DNA from: Chthonomonadaceae bacterium
Lineage (GTDB): Bacteria; Armatimonadota; Chthonomonadetes; Chthonomonadales; Chthonomonadaceae
DNA: 33,958 nucleotides
Assembly: GCA_025054835.1 (NCBI GenBank)
Contig: JANWZQ010000145.1
Location: 1 to 33,958 of the forward strand
Direction of reading: 5' to 3'
Below the pieces are notes generated by a model that did no database searches, was not told the origin of the DNA, and saw only the letters and a program-made list of their open reading frames with translations. Positions 22,548 through 30,837 of the stretch are shown here, piece by piece. Position 1 is the first letter of the stretch; each line of letters starts with the position of its first letter. The translations under genes were made by a program, and so were the position numbers.

Positions 22548-24560
22548 ATGGTCGTGAACTTTTTACAAGCCGTTCGAGCGCAATGGCGCATCTGGCAGGC
22601 AGCCGCATCGCTGGGCTCTCCAGACGATGCCGAGCGCGCGCAGGCCATGCAGGTGCTGGAGTGCGCCGGCCACCAGAGCATCCCGCATCTGCGACATGCG
22701 GTCAGATCATCGTTCCCACGCACGCAGTTCGCCGCCGCGGTGGTGTTGCATCGCCTCGGCGATCCGGAAGGCATGGCCATTCTGTCGGAAGCTCTGCAGT
22801 ACCGCCTCCCTCTCAACCCGAACTTGGCTCCGGAACTGGAAAGCACCTTCGTCGCTGTCGGCGCGCCCGATGCCGTGACGCTGCTGCTGAAGGTCTGGGG
22901 GCAGTTACCGGAATGGACAGAGAACCAGCAAGCGCTCCATCTGATCTGCCGGGTCTGGGCCCGATTGCGGGATCCCCGTGCTCTGGATGCCCTGTGCTTG
23001 CGGGCGCAGCGCATACCCGACCTGTTTCTTGAGACGATACCGGCTTTTGGTACCGCGGCCCTGCCTCATCTGAGCCGTATGGCAGCAGAGCGTGACCCTC
23101 AGCGACGCATGCTGGCTGCCAGAGCGCTGGCCAGTATCCCCGGTGAGGAAAGTCTGGAGATCTTTCACCGGTTGCTGCGCGACGAGGACCCGGATGTGCG
23201 GGCCGCGGTGCCGGAAGCACTGCTGATCGCGTGCGGGACCCAGAAGACCGGCGCCATGTTGCTCGCGGCTCTGCAAGAGCATTACAGCACTGCGCAGCTG
23301 GTAGAGATGCTGGCGCGGCTCGGCGATGTACCTGTTGAGCCGCTGCTGGATCTCGTCAGTCGCTGGGATCCACAGACGCGCACGCCTGCAGGCGACACAG
23401 GCGGATCTGTCAAGGCAGCTCTGGTCCTGTTGCAGCGTGTTTCATGCCCGAACAGTCAGCTGATACCTGTGCTCTGCGCGCTCCTGCAACGCAAACCGGA
23501 CGCCGATCTGACCACGGAGATCGCACACCTGATCGGCGTGCGTGGCAGATCCGGAGGGACGCTGGATCGTGAGGTGCGAGAGACCCTGCTGCCGCTTCTG
23601 GCGCACACCGATGCGCGCGTGCGCGAGGCGGCGGCGCGGGCGTTGAACCGGCTGGGGGATGCGGTAGGCCAGAGAATGCTGCAGTTGTTAGCGGAATGCC
23701 GTTTACAGGGCAATCTGTTGAGCCGCCTCGAAGCCCTGATCCGCGGTGGACCGGAGGCCACTGCCATTGCGGCACAGACTATGCAACAGGTTTCGCAGTG
23801 GGTTTCTCGCCTCTCCCGGGAGAAAGGAGAGCGCATTGATCACTCACGATCTGCCGGGCAAATGCATCGGATGGGCTCACGTGACCCGCGTCTGATCGGG
23901 TTACTGCGCCGACTGCTCGACAACACCCTGACGTTGCTGCCGCGCCTCTCAGCGTTCAATGAGGTCAATGAAACGTTAATGCTGGCAGCATCGGCCATAC
24001 GAGCCCTCGCTCGCCTTGGCCGCCCGGCAGCTGCAGAGGCACATGCCGAACTGCGCCGCGCGTTACGGTGCGTTCGACGTAGCCTGATCCATGAGGAGCA
24101 CACTGGAGGAGCGCCCCGCCGCTCCGAAGTACGCGAAGTGGGTACCGTGGTGCGCACCACTGCGGCCGAGGCGTTGATCGAACTCTACGGCCCGGACAGC
24201 TTTCCCTTCTTTCTGGAAGCGCTCTATGCGCCCCATCCGGAATGCGCTGAGACTGCAATTCTGGTGCTGGGGCGACTGGGCGACGCACGCGCCCTGCCGC
24301 ACCTGCAACGGTTCGTGACGCCTGCGGAAACAACACGTACGGACAGTAAAAGCTCTACAACACTCTCTGCAGCGGCTGTTCAGGCAATCGCCGCAATCCG
24401 ACGCACGAATCCAGATGTGATGACCCTTCTGCGCGCCTCGACTGTCGTGGATTCCCGGCCGGATACGCTGCTCCGCCCGGCCGCCGGATACGCGCAGGAG
24501 ACTGCGTCCGAAGCGCTCCTGCGTCCCGCCACTCCAGAGGCCGATAACGACCGTGAGTAG
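22548..24560 (+). CDS. HEAT-repeat protein
   Basis: The product has 670 residues from ATG 22548, which has GAGAG just upstream and sits 45 bases after an extended -10 promoter. The open frame continues up to 22311, but that extension reads through the promoter and is not conserved-looking. The protein is almost all helical, with repeated units of about 30-35 residues. Examples are ARALASIPGEESLEIFHRLL, REAAARALNRLGDAVGQRML and AILVLGRLGDARALPHLQRF, with the LGD turn typical of HEAT/PBS-lyase-like repeats. No signal peptide, membrane segment or catalytic motif was seen. The last 60 residues are low in repeat character. It is probably a cytoplasmic scaffold; partner and role are unknown. It ends 59 bases from a convergent nuclease gene. 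Confidence 0.85.
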   Translation: MVVNFLQAVRAQWRIWQAAASLGSPDDAERAQAMQVLECAGHQSIPHLRHAVRSSFPRTQFAAAVVLHRLGDPEGMAILSEALQYRLPLNPNLAPELESTFVAVGAPDAVTLLLKVWGQLPEWTENQQALHLICRVWARLRDPRALDALCLRAQRIPDLFLETIPAFGTAALPHLSRMAAERDPQRRMLAARALASIPGEESLEIFHRLLRDEDPDVRAAVPEALLIACGTQKTGAMLLAALQEHYSTAQLVEMLARLGDVPVEPLLDLVSRWDPQTRTPAGDTGGSVKAALVLLQRVSCPNSQLIPVLCALLQRKPDADLTTEIAHLIGVRGRSGGTLDREVRETLLPLLAHTDARVREAAARALNRLGDAVGQRMLQLLAECRLQGNLLSRLEALIRGGPEATAIAAQTMQQVSQWVSRLSREKGERIDHSRSAGQMHRMGSRDPRLIGLLRRLLDNTLTLLPRLSAFNEVNETLMLAASAIRALARLGRPAAAEAHAELRRALRCVRRSLIHEEHTGGAPRRSEVREVGTVVRTTAAEALIELYGPDSFPFFLEALYAPHPECAETAILVLGRLGDARALPHLQRFVTPAETTRTDSKSSTTLSAAAVQAIAAIRRTNPDVMTLLRASTVVDSRPDTLLRPAAGYAQETASEALLRPATPEADNDRE

Positions 24561-24581
24561 AGCAGTTGCGACCATGCCACG

Positions 24582-24603
24582 CGACGCGATATGCGATGCG
24601 TCG
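24582..24603. terminator. Weak hairpin between HEAT-repeat and nuclease genes
   Basis: CGACGC (24582-24587) pairs with GCGTCG (24598-24603) around a 10-base loop in the 59-base gap between two convergent genes. No T-run is present, so it is only a position-based candidate for a shared terminator. Confidence 0.25.
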
Positions 24604-24619
24604 GGACAGGTTGATGGGC

Positions 24620-25525
24620 CTACTGGGTATCTACTCGCTGCACCAGGACCTCGCGGATCCCAGCCGGGATGGTAGTGAGGAAGCGGTACCCGGTCTCTTC
24701 TTCGATCTGCCGGGGACTTACCCGGAAATTACGCCAGTCCCTGTTGCGCACCCGGTTGTTGTTGGGAATGCGTACGGCGATCACGCGGGTCGCTTCGGAA
24801 ACTCCTTCCGGGGCCTGCTGGTTACCCGGCAGTACCACGATGATCTTCCACATGACAGCCGGAACCTTGATCTTGCCTCGCGCGATGGAACGTTTAGAGC
24901 CAGCTCCGCCGGCAATGATGTACAGGTTCAGACCGGTACGCGCCATCTCCCGGGACTCGTCTTCCAGTTGTTTCCACGGTCCCTGATTGTTGCCCGGGGC
25001 CTGCGGGATGATGTTGGTCATCAGGAAGGTTGCGTCGTTGTCCTCGACAGTGGCGGTGCGGTCTCCGGAGGGGCAGAGGTGCCCGCGATCATAGCCGCTC
25101 CCGGTGTAGTCGCGGGGTGTGACGATGGTGAAGCCTCCGGGCAGGGAGAAGTCCGGTGCGAACTGCCCGCGTTCCACAACGCCCAGATCGTCTTCACGCA
25201 GGTTCCAGCTGACCCAGTTGGCGTGCCCGGCGTCATCATTGTACGAGAGGGCGTACTGCTTCCGAACAATCAGATAGTTGTCCGGGTCGTTCTCGTTGGC
25301 GCCACTGGGGTTGCCCAGAGCGAGGTGCCGGCTCAACCGGTATGACAGGTCGGCAGGACGGGCGTCGGACCCGGTAACACCATCGCGTGGCGTACTGGCG
25401 GGTGGGGCAGTAACCGGGGCGTTTGTTCTGGGGCCGCACGCCAGAAATGTCAGGGCAATGCAGGCAAGAGCGAGAACGAGACCGGGTGTTCGAGACCCCT
25501 GTTTGTAGAAGCGAAAGAACATCAT
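24620..25525 (-). CDS. DNA/RNA non-specific endonuclease (NucA/NUC1 family), exported
   Basis: The product has 301 residues from tandem ATG codons at 25525. A signal segment (LVLALACIALTFLACGP) with Cys21 and Cys30 suggests either a lipoprotein or a cleaved secretion signal; neither cysteine has an ideal lipobox. After a Pro/Thr-rich spacer comes the beta-beta-alpha-metal nuclease fold. The catalytic motif is YDRGHLCPSGDRT with His149, and the metal-binding Asn180 and Glu188 lie in PGNNQGPWKQLE. The family cuts single- and double-stranded DNA and RNA, usually outside the cytoplasm for feeding or defence. A candidate promoter is at 25575-25605. A NuiA-like inhibitor gene lies at 30195-30605. 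Confidence 0.93.
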   Translation of the reverse strand: MMFFRFYKQGSRTPGLVLALACIALTFLACGPRTNAPVTAPPASTPRDGVTGSDARPADLSYRLSRHLALGNPSGANENDPDNYLIVRKQYALSYNDDAGHANWVSWNLREDDLGVVERGQFAPDFSLPGGFTIVTPRDYTGSGYDRGHLCPSGDRTATVEDNDATFLMTNIIPQAPGNNQGPWKQLEDESREMARTGLNLYIIAGGAGSKRSIARGKIKVPAVMWKIIVVLPGNQQAPEGVSEATRVIAVRIPNNNRVRNRDWRNFRVSPRQIEEETGYRFLTTIPAGIREVLVQRVDTQ

Positions 25526-25574
25526 CCGGGGGTTGCCTGTTCGTGTGAAGTTGTAGCGGCATCGACCACCCCTA

Positions 25575-25605
25575 TTGTACCCCCCGATGACCGCATGCTG
25601 TCCTG
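25575..25605 (-). promoter_or_regulatory. Putative promoter of the nuclease gene
   Basis: On the minus strand GGGTACAAT ends at 25575, with -10 TACAAT at 25580-25575. AGGACA (25605-25600) lies 19 bases upstream. The box is 50 bases before the start codon and matches the GGTACAAT element seen at three other starts. Confidence 0.4.
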
Positions 25606-25704
25606 CCGGGAGCCGGCTGGTTACTGTTGCACATCACCGGCGTGCCATCGAGCTGGCAACACGTGTGAGGGACGGCGGAGATCCTGACGGGAGCGGTGCA
25701 GGCG

Positions 25705-26286
25705 TTATGGGGGCGAAACACGGGGGACGCGCAGGTGATCGTAATTCAGGCCCCGGCGGGCGGCCATCTCACGACCGATAGCCTCCATCTCCGAGGCGCT
25801 CAGAAGCCGGGTGGCCAGAGGGAAAATGGCATGGTCCTCGATGGCGATATGTTGCCGGTAGTGCGTGCGCATCTCGTTCAGCAGGGATTGCAGGCGGGTT
25901 GTCTCCTCCCGGTTGAGCCATCCTTCCTGTTGCCACTGCCGGCCAAGTCGTTCCAGTTCAGCGTGCCACTCCATTACCTGCCTGTGATCGTCCTCGAGAG
26001 CATGCATGGTGTCCAGCAGCGCAGCGCCTTCCGGGCCGGCAACGCGCATTCTGGGAAACAGGGAGACCTCTTCATCACAGGTGTGGACGGACGCATTGTC
26101 CGCGAAGTAGCTCAGGGCAGCTTCCAGAGTGTCGCGTTGCAGGGGAGCCAGGGCACCTCCGCGCGCCTGAGCCACGATCGCGCTCAGCTCATCAAGGTAC
26201 CATTCAATGCGCCTGTGGCATTCACGCATCAGGCCAATGGGGTTATCGAAACGATTCTCAGGCGGAGCATCCTCACGTAGCGGCAT
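25705..26286 (-). CDS. Hemerythrin-like (HHE) domain protein
   Basis: The product has 193 residues from ATG 26286, with GAGGGG 5 bases upstream; an adjacent GTG (26289) is also in frame. The protein is a four-helix hemerythrin-like bundle. Candidate diiron ligands are His24 (ECHRRIE), His68 and Glu72/73 (SVHTCDEEVSLFPRM), His101 (LEDDHRQVMEW), and His146 and Glu150 (HIAIEDHAIFPLA). Members bind oxygen or nitric oxide, or repair iron-sulfur clusters. The LEDDHR and AIEDHAIFP forms are common in stand-alone bacterial HHE proteins. It is on the same strand as the flanking genes but well separated (179 bases downstream, 269 upstream), so it may have its own promoter. Confidence 0.9.
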   Translation of the reverse strand: MPLREDAPPENRFDNPIGLMRECHRRIEWYLDELSAIVAQARGGALAPLQRDTLEAALSYFADNASVHTCDEEVSLFPRMRVAGPEGAALLDTMHALEDDHRQVMEWHAELERLGRQWQQEGWLNREETTRLQSLLNEMRTHYRQHIAIEDHAIFPLATRLLSASEMEAIGREMAARRGLNYDHLRVPRVSPP

Positions 26287-26555
26287 CACTTCCCCTCACT
26301 TTTCTTGCCAGTCTCTCATGGCACCATCTTCGATGGATCCTGGCACAATCATGCGTGCCAGTGCTGAGCCCGGGCGGGCAACATGCAACGGTATGCCTGC
26401 CTGTTTCTTCTGTGACGAGAGAATTATATCGAGACCCCTCGCGAAGTGCATCCGCTTTCCGGCGGATTGTGGGGATGAAACGCAAAAACACGCGGGCGGG
26501 GATCATGCGTCCCGGCTCGCGCGTTTCTGAGCCCGTCGCAGGGGCACGGGGTACT

Positions 26556-27386
26556 CTATCGGCGTCGTACTCGTAGCAGGCAGGCCAGAGTAGCTGCTCC
26601 GGCCAGTAATGCCCATGGACCCGGCTCGGGGACCTGAGTCGGCAGCGGGCGCGCCGAAAAGAGAGTGAAGTCGATACTGGGATTGAAGGCCTCGTCTGTG
26701 TAGGGTGCGGCTACGGCAACGAATCGGGTGGTGTTCGTGAACGGATCGTAGGTGAAGAAATCGAGGATCTGCCACGCCGGGTTTATACCGTCGAAGCGCA
26801 GTTGCCCCGGATCCGTACCCAGTGAAGACCAGTCGCCTTCAATGAAGACCTCGGTGAGGTATCTGGTGTCGGGATCGAAGGGGATCAAGCCACGTCCTTC
26901 GCCCAGGAAGCGTAGCGCCTGATTGCCCGACCCGCCATCGGTCAAACGGATGAAGCTGTTTCCGAAACCCGAAGTATCGAACACGGGCACTGTCGGCGTT
27001 CTGTACCCGAACTCGTAGAAGCCCGCCAGATTGTTCGGATCGAAGGCTTCGAATACCACGTCATACAGAGTCGGTGTGGACCAGACATCGCTGATGACCC
27101 GGATCCCCCCAACAGTGTTCAGGAAGAAATCGTAATACAGTTGCTTGACGCTGATCAGGACATTGAACGTATCTCCTACGGCATCCGCTCGGCCGAAGAC
27201 CTGCACATAGTACGAGGCAACTGCCCCGGTAAAGTCAGTCAGTGCGCCGCTGTAACCGCCGGGGAACGTGATATCGTAGCGCGTGTAGCGATCGATGAAC
27301 CGCAGCTCTGCACGGACAGAAGGCGTCCACGCGAGCAGGATGAGCCCTGTGAGCAAAAGTAACCGCAGACGTACACCGGGTCGCAT
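26556..27386 (-). CDS. PEP-CTERM sorting domain protein
   Basis: The product has 276 residues. ATG 27386 has AAGGAG at 27395-27400, 8 bases away. A signal peptide (RLRLLLLTGLILLAWTPSVRA) is followed by a beta-rich body with many aromatic and Asp/Gly residues and no recognised catalytic motif. The tail VPEPGPWALL, a short hydrophobic helix (LAGAATLACLL) and RVRRR form a PEP-CTERM signal for exosortase processing. It has no evident sequence relation to the other PEP-CTERM protein at 9079-9798 outside the tail. It is downstream of folC on the same strand but 180 bases away, so independent expression is likely. Confidence 0.9.
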   Translation of the reverse strand: MRPGVRLRLLLLTGLILLAWTPSVRAELRFIDRYTRYDITFPGGYSGALTDFTGAVASYYVQVFGRADAVGDTFNVLISVKQLYYDFFLNTVGGIRVISDVWSTPTLYDVVFEAFDPNNLAGFYEFGYRTPTVPVFDTSGFGNSFIRLTDGGSGNQALRFLGEGRGLIPFDPDTRYLTEVFIEGDWSSLGTDPGQLRFDGINPAWQILDFFTYDPFTNTTRFVAVAAPYTDEAFNPSIDFTLFSARPLPTQVPEPGPWALLAGAATLACLLRVRRR

Positions 27387-27566
27387 TGTTGTTGCTCCTT
27401 GCCTTCACGGGTAGATGGGTTGGAACACTCCTTGCATGTGGAGGGATCGCTGGACGGGCGTATGTTGTGCGCTCCGCGCAAGCGAGCGTGCAAAATGCGT
27501 GCCAGCAGATACCCGATAAAAATACGGGGTTTTCGAGGAGGACACAAGCCCGTGTTCCCCGCTACG

Positions 27567-28937
27567 TCACGGTGTTGTGCTACCGGCCAGTGTGAACATG
27601 GATGGTGGGACTTCACCAACTGTGTAGAAGGAACCGGTGATAAGAAGCATGTCTTCCGGAGTGCTCAGGGCCAGCGCGGCGCGCACCGCCTCCAGGACGT
27701 CCGGAACACACTTCACTCGGCGCGTGAAGCGTCGGGCCACACGGGCCAGCTCTTCCGCGGGAAGCGCGCGCTTCCACCGGGGTTGACAGACAAATATGTG
27801 TTCTGCGTGCGGGGCCAGTGCTGCCAGCACGCCCTCCGGGTCATGCCCGCCGAGCATGCCGATCACCAGAAGGATCCGACGGATCTGATGCTGTTGCCGC
27901 AGGGCCTGCACGGGCTCGGAAAGCGCCTGTGCGGCCATCTCGTTGTGTGCGCCGTCCAGCACAATCAGAGGCCCATCGGGCATGCGCAGGACCGTGAGAC
28001 GGCCGGGCAGGGCCGTATGTGCCAGCGCAGTACGAACAGCTTCCTCCGGGAGGGAGCGCCCCTCCTGTGCCAGCGCTTCCTCCACGGCGGCGACCGCGCA
28101 GGCCGCATTGGCACGCTGGTAGATGCCGCCCATGCGCATGGGCAGGTCACGGTATACAGCACGAGGTGTAGCGATGGTCACGGTGCCTGTATGCGGCGCG
28201 TTACCGGGAACGCTCCACCGCACTCTCTGGCAGGCTTCCGGGGCATTCAAGGGGGTGTCCGGGTCTGCGGGCACCACACGCGTCAACGGAGCCTGACGCT
28301 CCGCTGCAACGCGCGTGATCACTTCCAGGGCGTCCGGGTGGCCTGTAGCAGTAAAACAGGGAATGCCGGGTTTGATGATACCGGCCTTCTCCGCGGCAAT
28401 CAGGGCATGGGTATCACCCAGTTGCTCCATGTGGTCCAGACCGATGTTGGTGATGACGGTTACATCTGGGCGCACCACGTTGGTTGCATCCAATCGTCCC
28501 CCCAGACCGACTTCCACGCAGGCGTAATCGACGTTCTGCTCGGCAAAGTAGAGGAAGCCGATCAGGGTCTTGAGCTCGAATTCGGTGGTCTGGCCCAGTT
28601 CGGTCTGCGCCAGCGCCTCGATGTGCGGGCGGGCCTCGGTGACGAGGCGAGCAAACGCTTCCCGGGGGATGGGCTCCCCATTGACCTGTACGCGCTCGCA
28701 CACGTCGTAAACATAAGGGGAGAAGTAGCCACCGACCCGGTAGCCGCAGGCATGCAGAATAGCGGCGGCCAGTGCCGTGGTAGAGCCTTTGCCCTTGGTG
28801 CCAGCAACATGCAGGATCCGATAACGGTCCTGAGGGCGGCCCATACGGGCGCACAGGGCTTCGAAACGGTCATTGCCCAGCTTCCATCCGAGGCGGAGCA
28901 GGCCACTCATGTACTGGAGTGCTTCTTCGAAGTTCAT
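27567..28937 (-). CDS. folC: Folylpolyglutamate synthase / dihydrofolate synthase
   Basis: The product has 456 residues, normal for the family, with an ATG start at 28937 and little ribosome site upstream. The P-loop HVAGTKGKGS is at about 43-52. FSPYVYDVCERVQVNGEPI is the usual folate-binding loop, VEVGLGGRLDATN carries the Mg-binding segment, and NIGLDHMEQLGDT and IAAEKAGIIKPG are family signatures of Mur-ligase-like enzymes. The C-terminal half has LDGAHNEMAA. It adds glutamate to dihydropteroate and/or tetrahydrofolate in the cytoplasm. Several bacteria have one bifunctional FolC; I cannot tell whether both activities are present. It is divergent from the M42 peptidase gene with a 159-base gap. 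Confidence 0.95.
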   Translation of the reverse strand: MNFEEALQYMSGLLRLGWKLGNDRFEALCARMGRPQDRYRILHVAGTKGKGSTTALAAAILHACGYRVGGYFSPYVYDVCERVQVNGEPIPREAFARLVTEARPHIEALAQTELGQTTEFELKTLIGFLYFAEQNVDYACVEVGLGGRLDATNVVRPDVTVITNIGLDHMEQLGDTHALIAAEKAGIIKPGIPCFTATGHPDALEVITRVAAERQAPLTRVVPADPDTPLNAPEACQRVRWSVPGNAPHTGTVTIATPRAVYRDLPMRMGGIYQRANAACAVAAVEEALAQEGRSLPEEAVRTALAHTALPGRLTVLRMPDGPLIVLDGAHNEMAAQALSEPVQALRQQHQIRRILLVIGMLGGHDPEGVLAALAPHAEHIFVCQPRWKRALPAEELARVARRFTRRVKCVPDVLEAVRAALALSTPEDMLLITGSFYTVGEVPPSMFTLAGSTTP

Positions 28938-29009
28938 GTTGCTTTTGTTTCTGTGGTATTGTGAGGTATTTTTTGCCGGGTGTTGGCTATATTCTACCCA
29001 TAAGGCTCG

Positions 29010-29040
29010 TTGATCTATTCGATGGAGTGGAGGCTATAGA
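29010..29040 (+). promoter_or_regulatory. Weak candidate promoter of the M42 peptidase gene
   Basis: TTGATC (29010-29015) and TATAGA (29035-29040) are 19 bases apart and lie 56 bases before the ATG. The spacing is longer than ideal, so this is a low-confidence call. A TATATT at 28988-28993 is an alternative box. Confidence 0.3.
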
Positions 29041-29096
29041 GGAGGCAGGATTCCAGATATGCAATCGTGGATACACTGGAAAACAGAAGGGAACGT

Positions 29097-30191
29097 ATGG
29101 CAGTGAGTGAGTTCAACTTCGAGCTATTGAAACGCCTGTGCGAGACTCCGGGAGTACCGGGGCATGAGGAGAGAATGCGCGCGCTGGTGGCCAGAGAGAT
29201 GCGGCCACTGGTTGACACCGTGGAGGCCGATGCGATGGGAAACGTAATCGGCTTCCGTAAGGGAGCCGACGACGGACCCAGAGTGATGATCGCAGCGCAC
29301 ATGGATGAGATCGGATTTCTGGTGCGTCACATTGACGATAAGGGGTTCCTGCGTCTGCTTCCAGTAGGCGGATGGGACCCGCGAACCATGGTGGCGCAGC
29401 GCGTGCTGGTGCACGGCTTTTCTGGAGAAACGTTGCGTGGTGTGCTGATGCCCGGAGCCAGACCTATTCACCTGCTAACGCCGGAAGAGCTGAACAAACC
29501 CCCGAAAATCGAGGAGTTCTTCGTGGATCTGGGCCTGCCCGCAGAGAAGGTAAAGTCGCTGGTGGAGCCCGGCGATATGGTGACAATGGATCGCACCTGC
29601 GAGCGGATCGGCGACAACGTGACCAGCAAGACACTGGACAATCGCCTGAGCGTGTTCGTGATGCTGGAGACGTTACGCCGGCTCCGCGAAACGTCATTGC
29701 AGGCGAACGTTCTGGCAGTTGCGACAGCACAGGAGGAGGTAGGACTGCGGGGCGCGATCACAGCGGCCTACGCGTTGCAACCGGACATTGGTATCGCGCT
29801 GGACGTCACACTGGCCAACGATTTCCCAGGCTCTCCCGAGGCCGAGCAGGTAACGCGTCTGGGCGCAGGAGTGGCGATCAAGATTGTAGATAGCTCGTTA
29901 ATCTGTCATCCCAGACTGGTGCGTCATTTCCGGGACGTTGCCGAAGCGCATCGAATCCCATACCAGCTGGAGATACTGCCACGCGGGGGTACGGACGCCG
30001 GAGGGATCCAGCGCAGTCGTGCCGGGGTGCCCTCTTTTACCCTGTCAGTGCCCACTCGCTACGTGCACACCGTCAATGAGACCGCCTGTATTGCGGACAT
30101 TCAGGCGGCGATTGATCTGTTATCGGCGTACCTGCCGGAGGCGCACACCCGCCAGTACGGCTATGCCGGGGATATTCCCGCACAGGAGTGA
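29097..30191 (+). CDS. M42 family metallopeptidase (aminopeptidase/endoglucanase M type)
   Basis: The product has 364 residues. ATG 29097 is chosen over the earlier in-frame GTG at 29067 because AAGGGA lies just upstream. The co-catalytic dizinc site is complete: His68 and Asp70 (AAHMDEIGF), Asp181 (LDNRLS), catalytic Glu213 and Glu214 (AQEEVGLRGA), Asp236 (IALDVT) and His324 (RYVHTVNE). The positions nearly coincide with those of TET aminopeptidases. GGTDAGGIQRSRAGVPS is also family-typical. These enzymes form large tetrahedral shells that trim peptides in the cytoplasm. The stop codon is followed after 3 bases by the start of a NuiA-like gene whose ribosome site lies inside this gene's last codons. 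Confidence 0.95.
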   Translation: MAVSEFNFELLKRLCETPGVPGHEERMRALVAREMRPLVDTVEADAMGNVIGFRKGADDGPRVMIAAHMDEIGFLVRHIDDKGFLRLLPVGGWDPRTMVAQRVLVHGFSGETLRGVLMPGARPIHLLTPEELNKPPKIEEFFVDLGLPAEKVKSLVEPGDMVTMDRTCERIGDNVTSKTLDNRLSVFVMLETLRRLRETSLQANVLAVATAQEEVGLRGAITAAYALQPDIGIALDVTLANDFPGSPEAEQVTRLGAGVAIKIVDSSLICHPRLVRHFRDVAEAHRIPYQLEILPRGGTDAGGIQRSRAGVPSFTLSVPTRYVHTVNETACIADIQAAIDLLSAYLPEAHTRQYGYAGDIPAQE

Positions 30192-30194
30192 GCT

Positions 30195-30605
30195 ATGACA
30201 GGCGAGGAACTACTGAAGCTTCTACACTCAGACACGAGCGGGTTGATGTACATGAGCGAGGCGGAATTTCCGCTCTCCCCGTTCCTCTGGGAGCAGCAGC
30301 AGGTCGGAGCGCCATCCATCACCCCGGAAGTACTGCGCGAATGGCGAAAGATCCCGGACAGCGAAACAGTACAGGAAGTTCCGTTCGCGGATTTCTTTGC
30401 TCCTGCAGTCACCGAGCAGGAGTGGTTTGAACCGGAAGACCACAGGTTGGCGGAACGTTTCCGGCAACTGATGCAGGTGTTGCAGACGCACCTCACAGAT
30501 CTGAAAGTCTTCAAGGTAGGAAGAGTCCGCAAAGTGGTATACGTGGTGGGGCGCACCACCGATGGCCACTTTGCCGGTTTCTCTACACTGGTCGTGGAGA
30601 CCTGA
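30195..30605 (+). CDS. NuiA-like nuclease A inhibitor family protein
   Basis: The product has 136 residues from ATG 30195; AGGAG (30184-30188) overlaps the end of the M42 gene, so translation is probably coupled. There is no signal peptide. LMYMSEAEFPLSPFLWE near the N-terminus and a DFF segment in the middle resemble the NuiA family, whose founder in Anabaena binds and blocks the NucA nuclease. As I recall the NucA-NuiA structure, an acidic residue at position 24 and the C-terminal threonine of the 135-residue inhibitor reach the nuclease metal. Here Glu24 and a C-terminal Thr136 are present. Many family members have no known nuclease partner, so a different role is possible. A NucA-type nuclease is encoded at 24620-25525. 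Confidence 0.75.
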   Translation: MTGEELLKLLHSDTSGLMYMSEAEFPLSPFLWEQQQVGAPSITPEVLREWRKIPDSETVQEVPFADFFAPAVTEQEWFEPEDHRLAERFRQLMQVLQTHLTDLKVFKVGRVRKVVYVVGRTTDGHFAGFSTLVVET

Positions 30606-30837
30606 AGTGTTCCCGGAGGGAGTGGCATGCTGCATCGTGTCGTATGCACCTGTAGTGGATTGGTATTGACCGGGGTTGTCGGGTGTCGGGTACAATCAGG
30701 TAGCCGCCATGAAAGGGCAGAGATGGCCCTTGCCCCACATATCATTTGCCCTCTGATCCTCGTTGCATCTTTTGAGGGTGGTCTGTGCCGGTTCAACTGA
30801 GCGCCGCCGAAGAGTGCTTTACGAAGGAGGCGTCTCA
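30606..30837 (+). other. Intergenic leader region of the pseudopilin gene
   Basis: It contains the promoter at 30666-30696 and then about 135 bases of untranslated leader. A small hairpin is present (AAGGGC 30713-30718 with GCCCTT 30726-30731). No known riboswitch was recognised. Confidence 0.45.
30666..30696 (+). promoter_or_regulatory. Putative promoter of the DUF1559 pseudopilin gene
   Basis: TTGACC (30666-30671) and TACAAT (30691-30696, preceded by GGG) are separated by 19 bases. The start codon is 141 bases downstream, giving a long leader. Confidence 0.5.

Noticed and set aside
27399-28964. 521-residue plus-strand open frame
   Set aside because: It is the antisense shadow of folC, which has complete family motifs.
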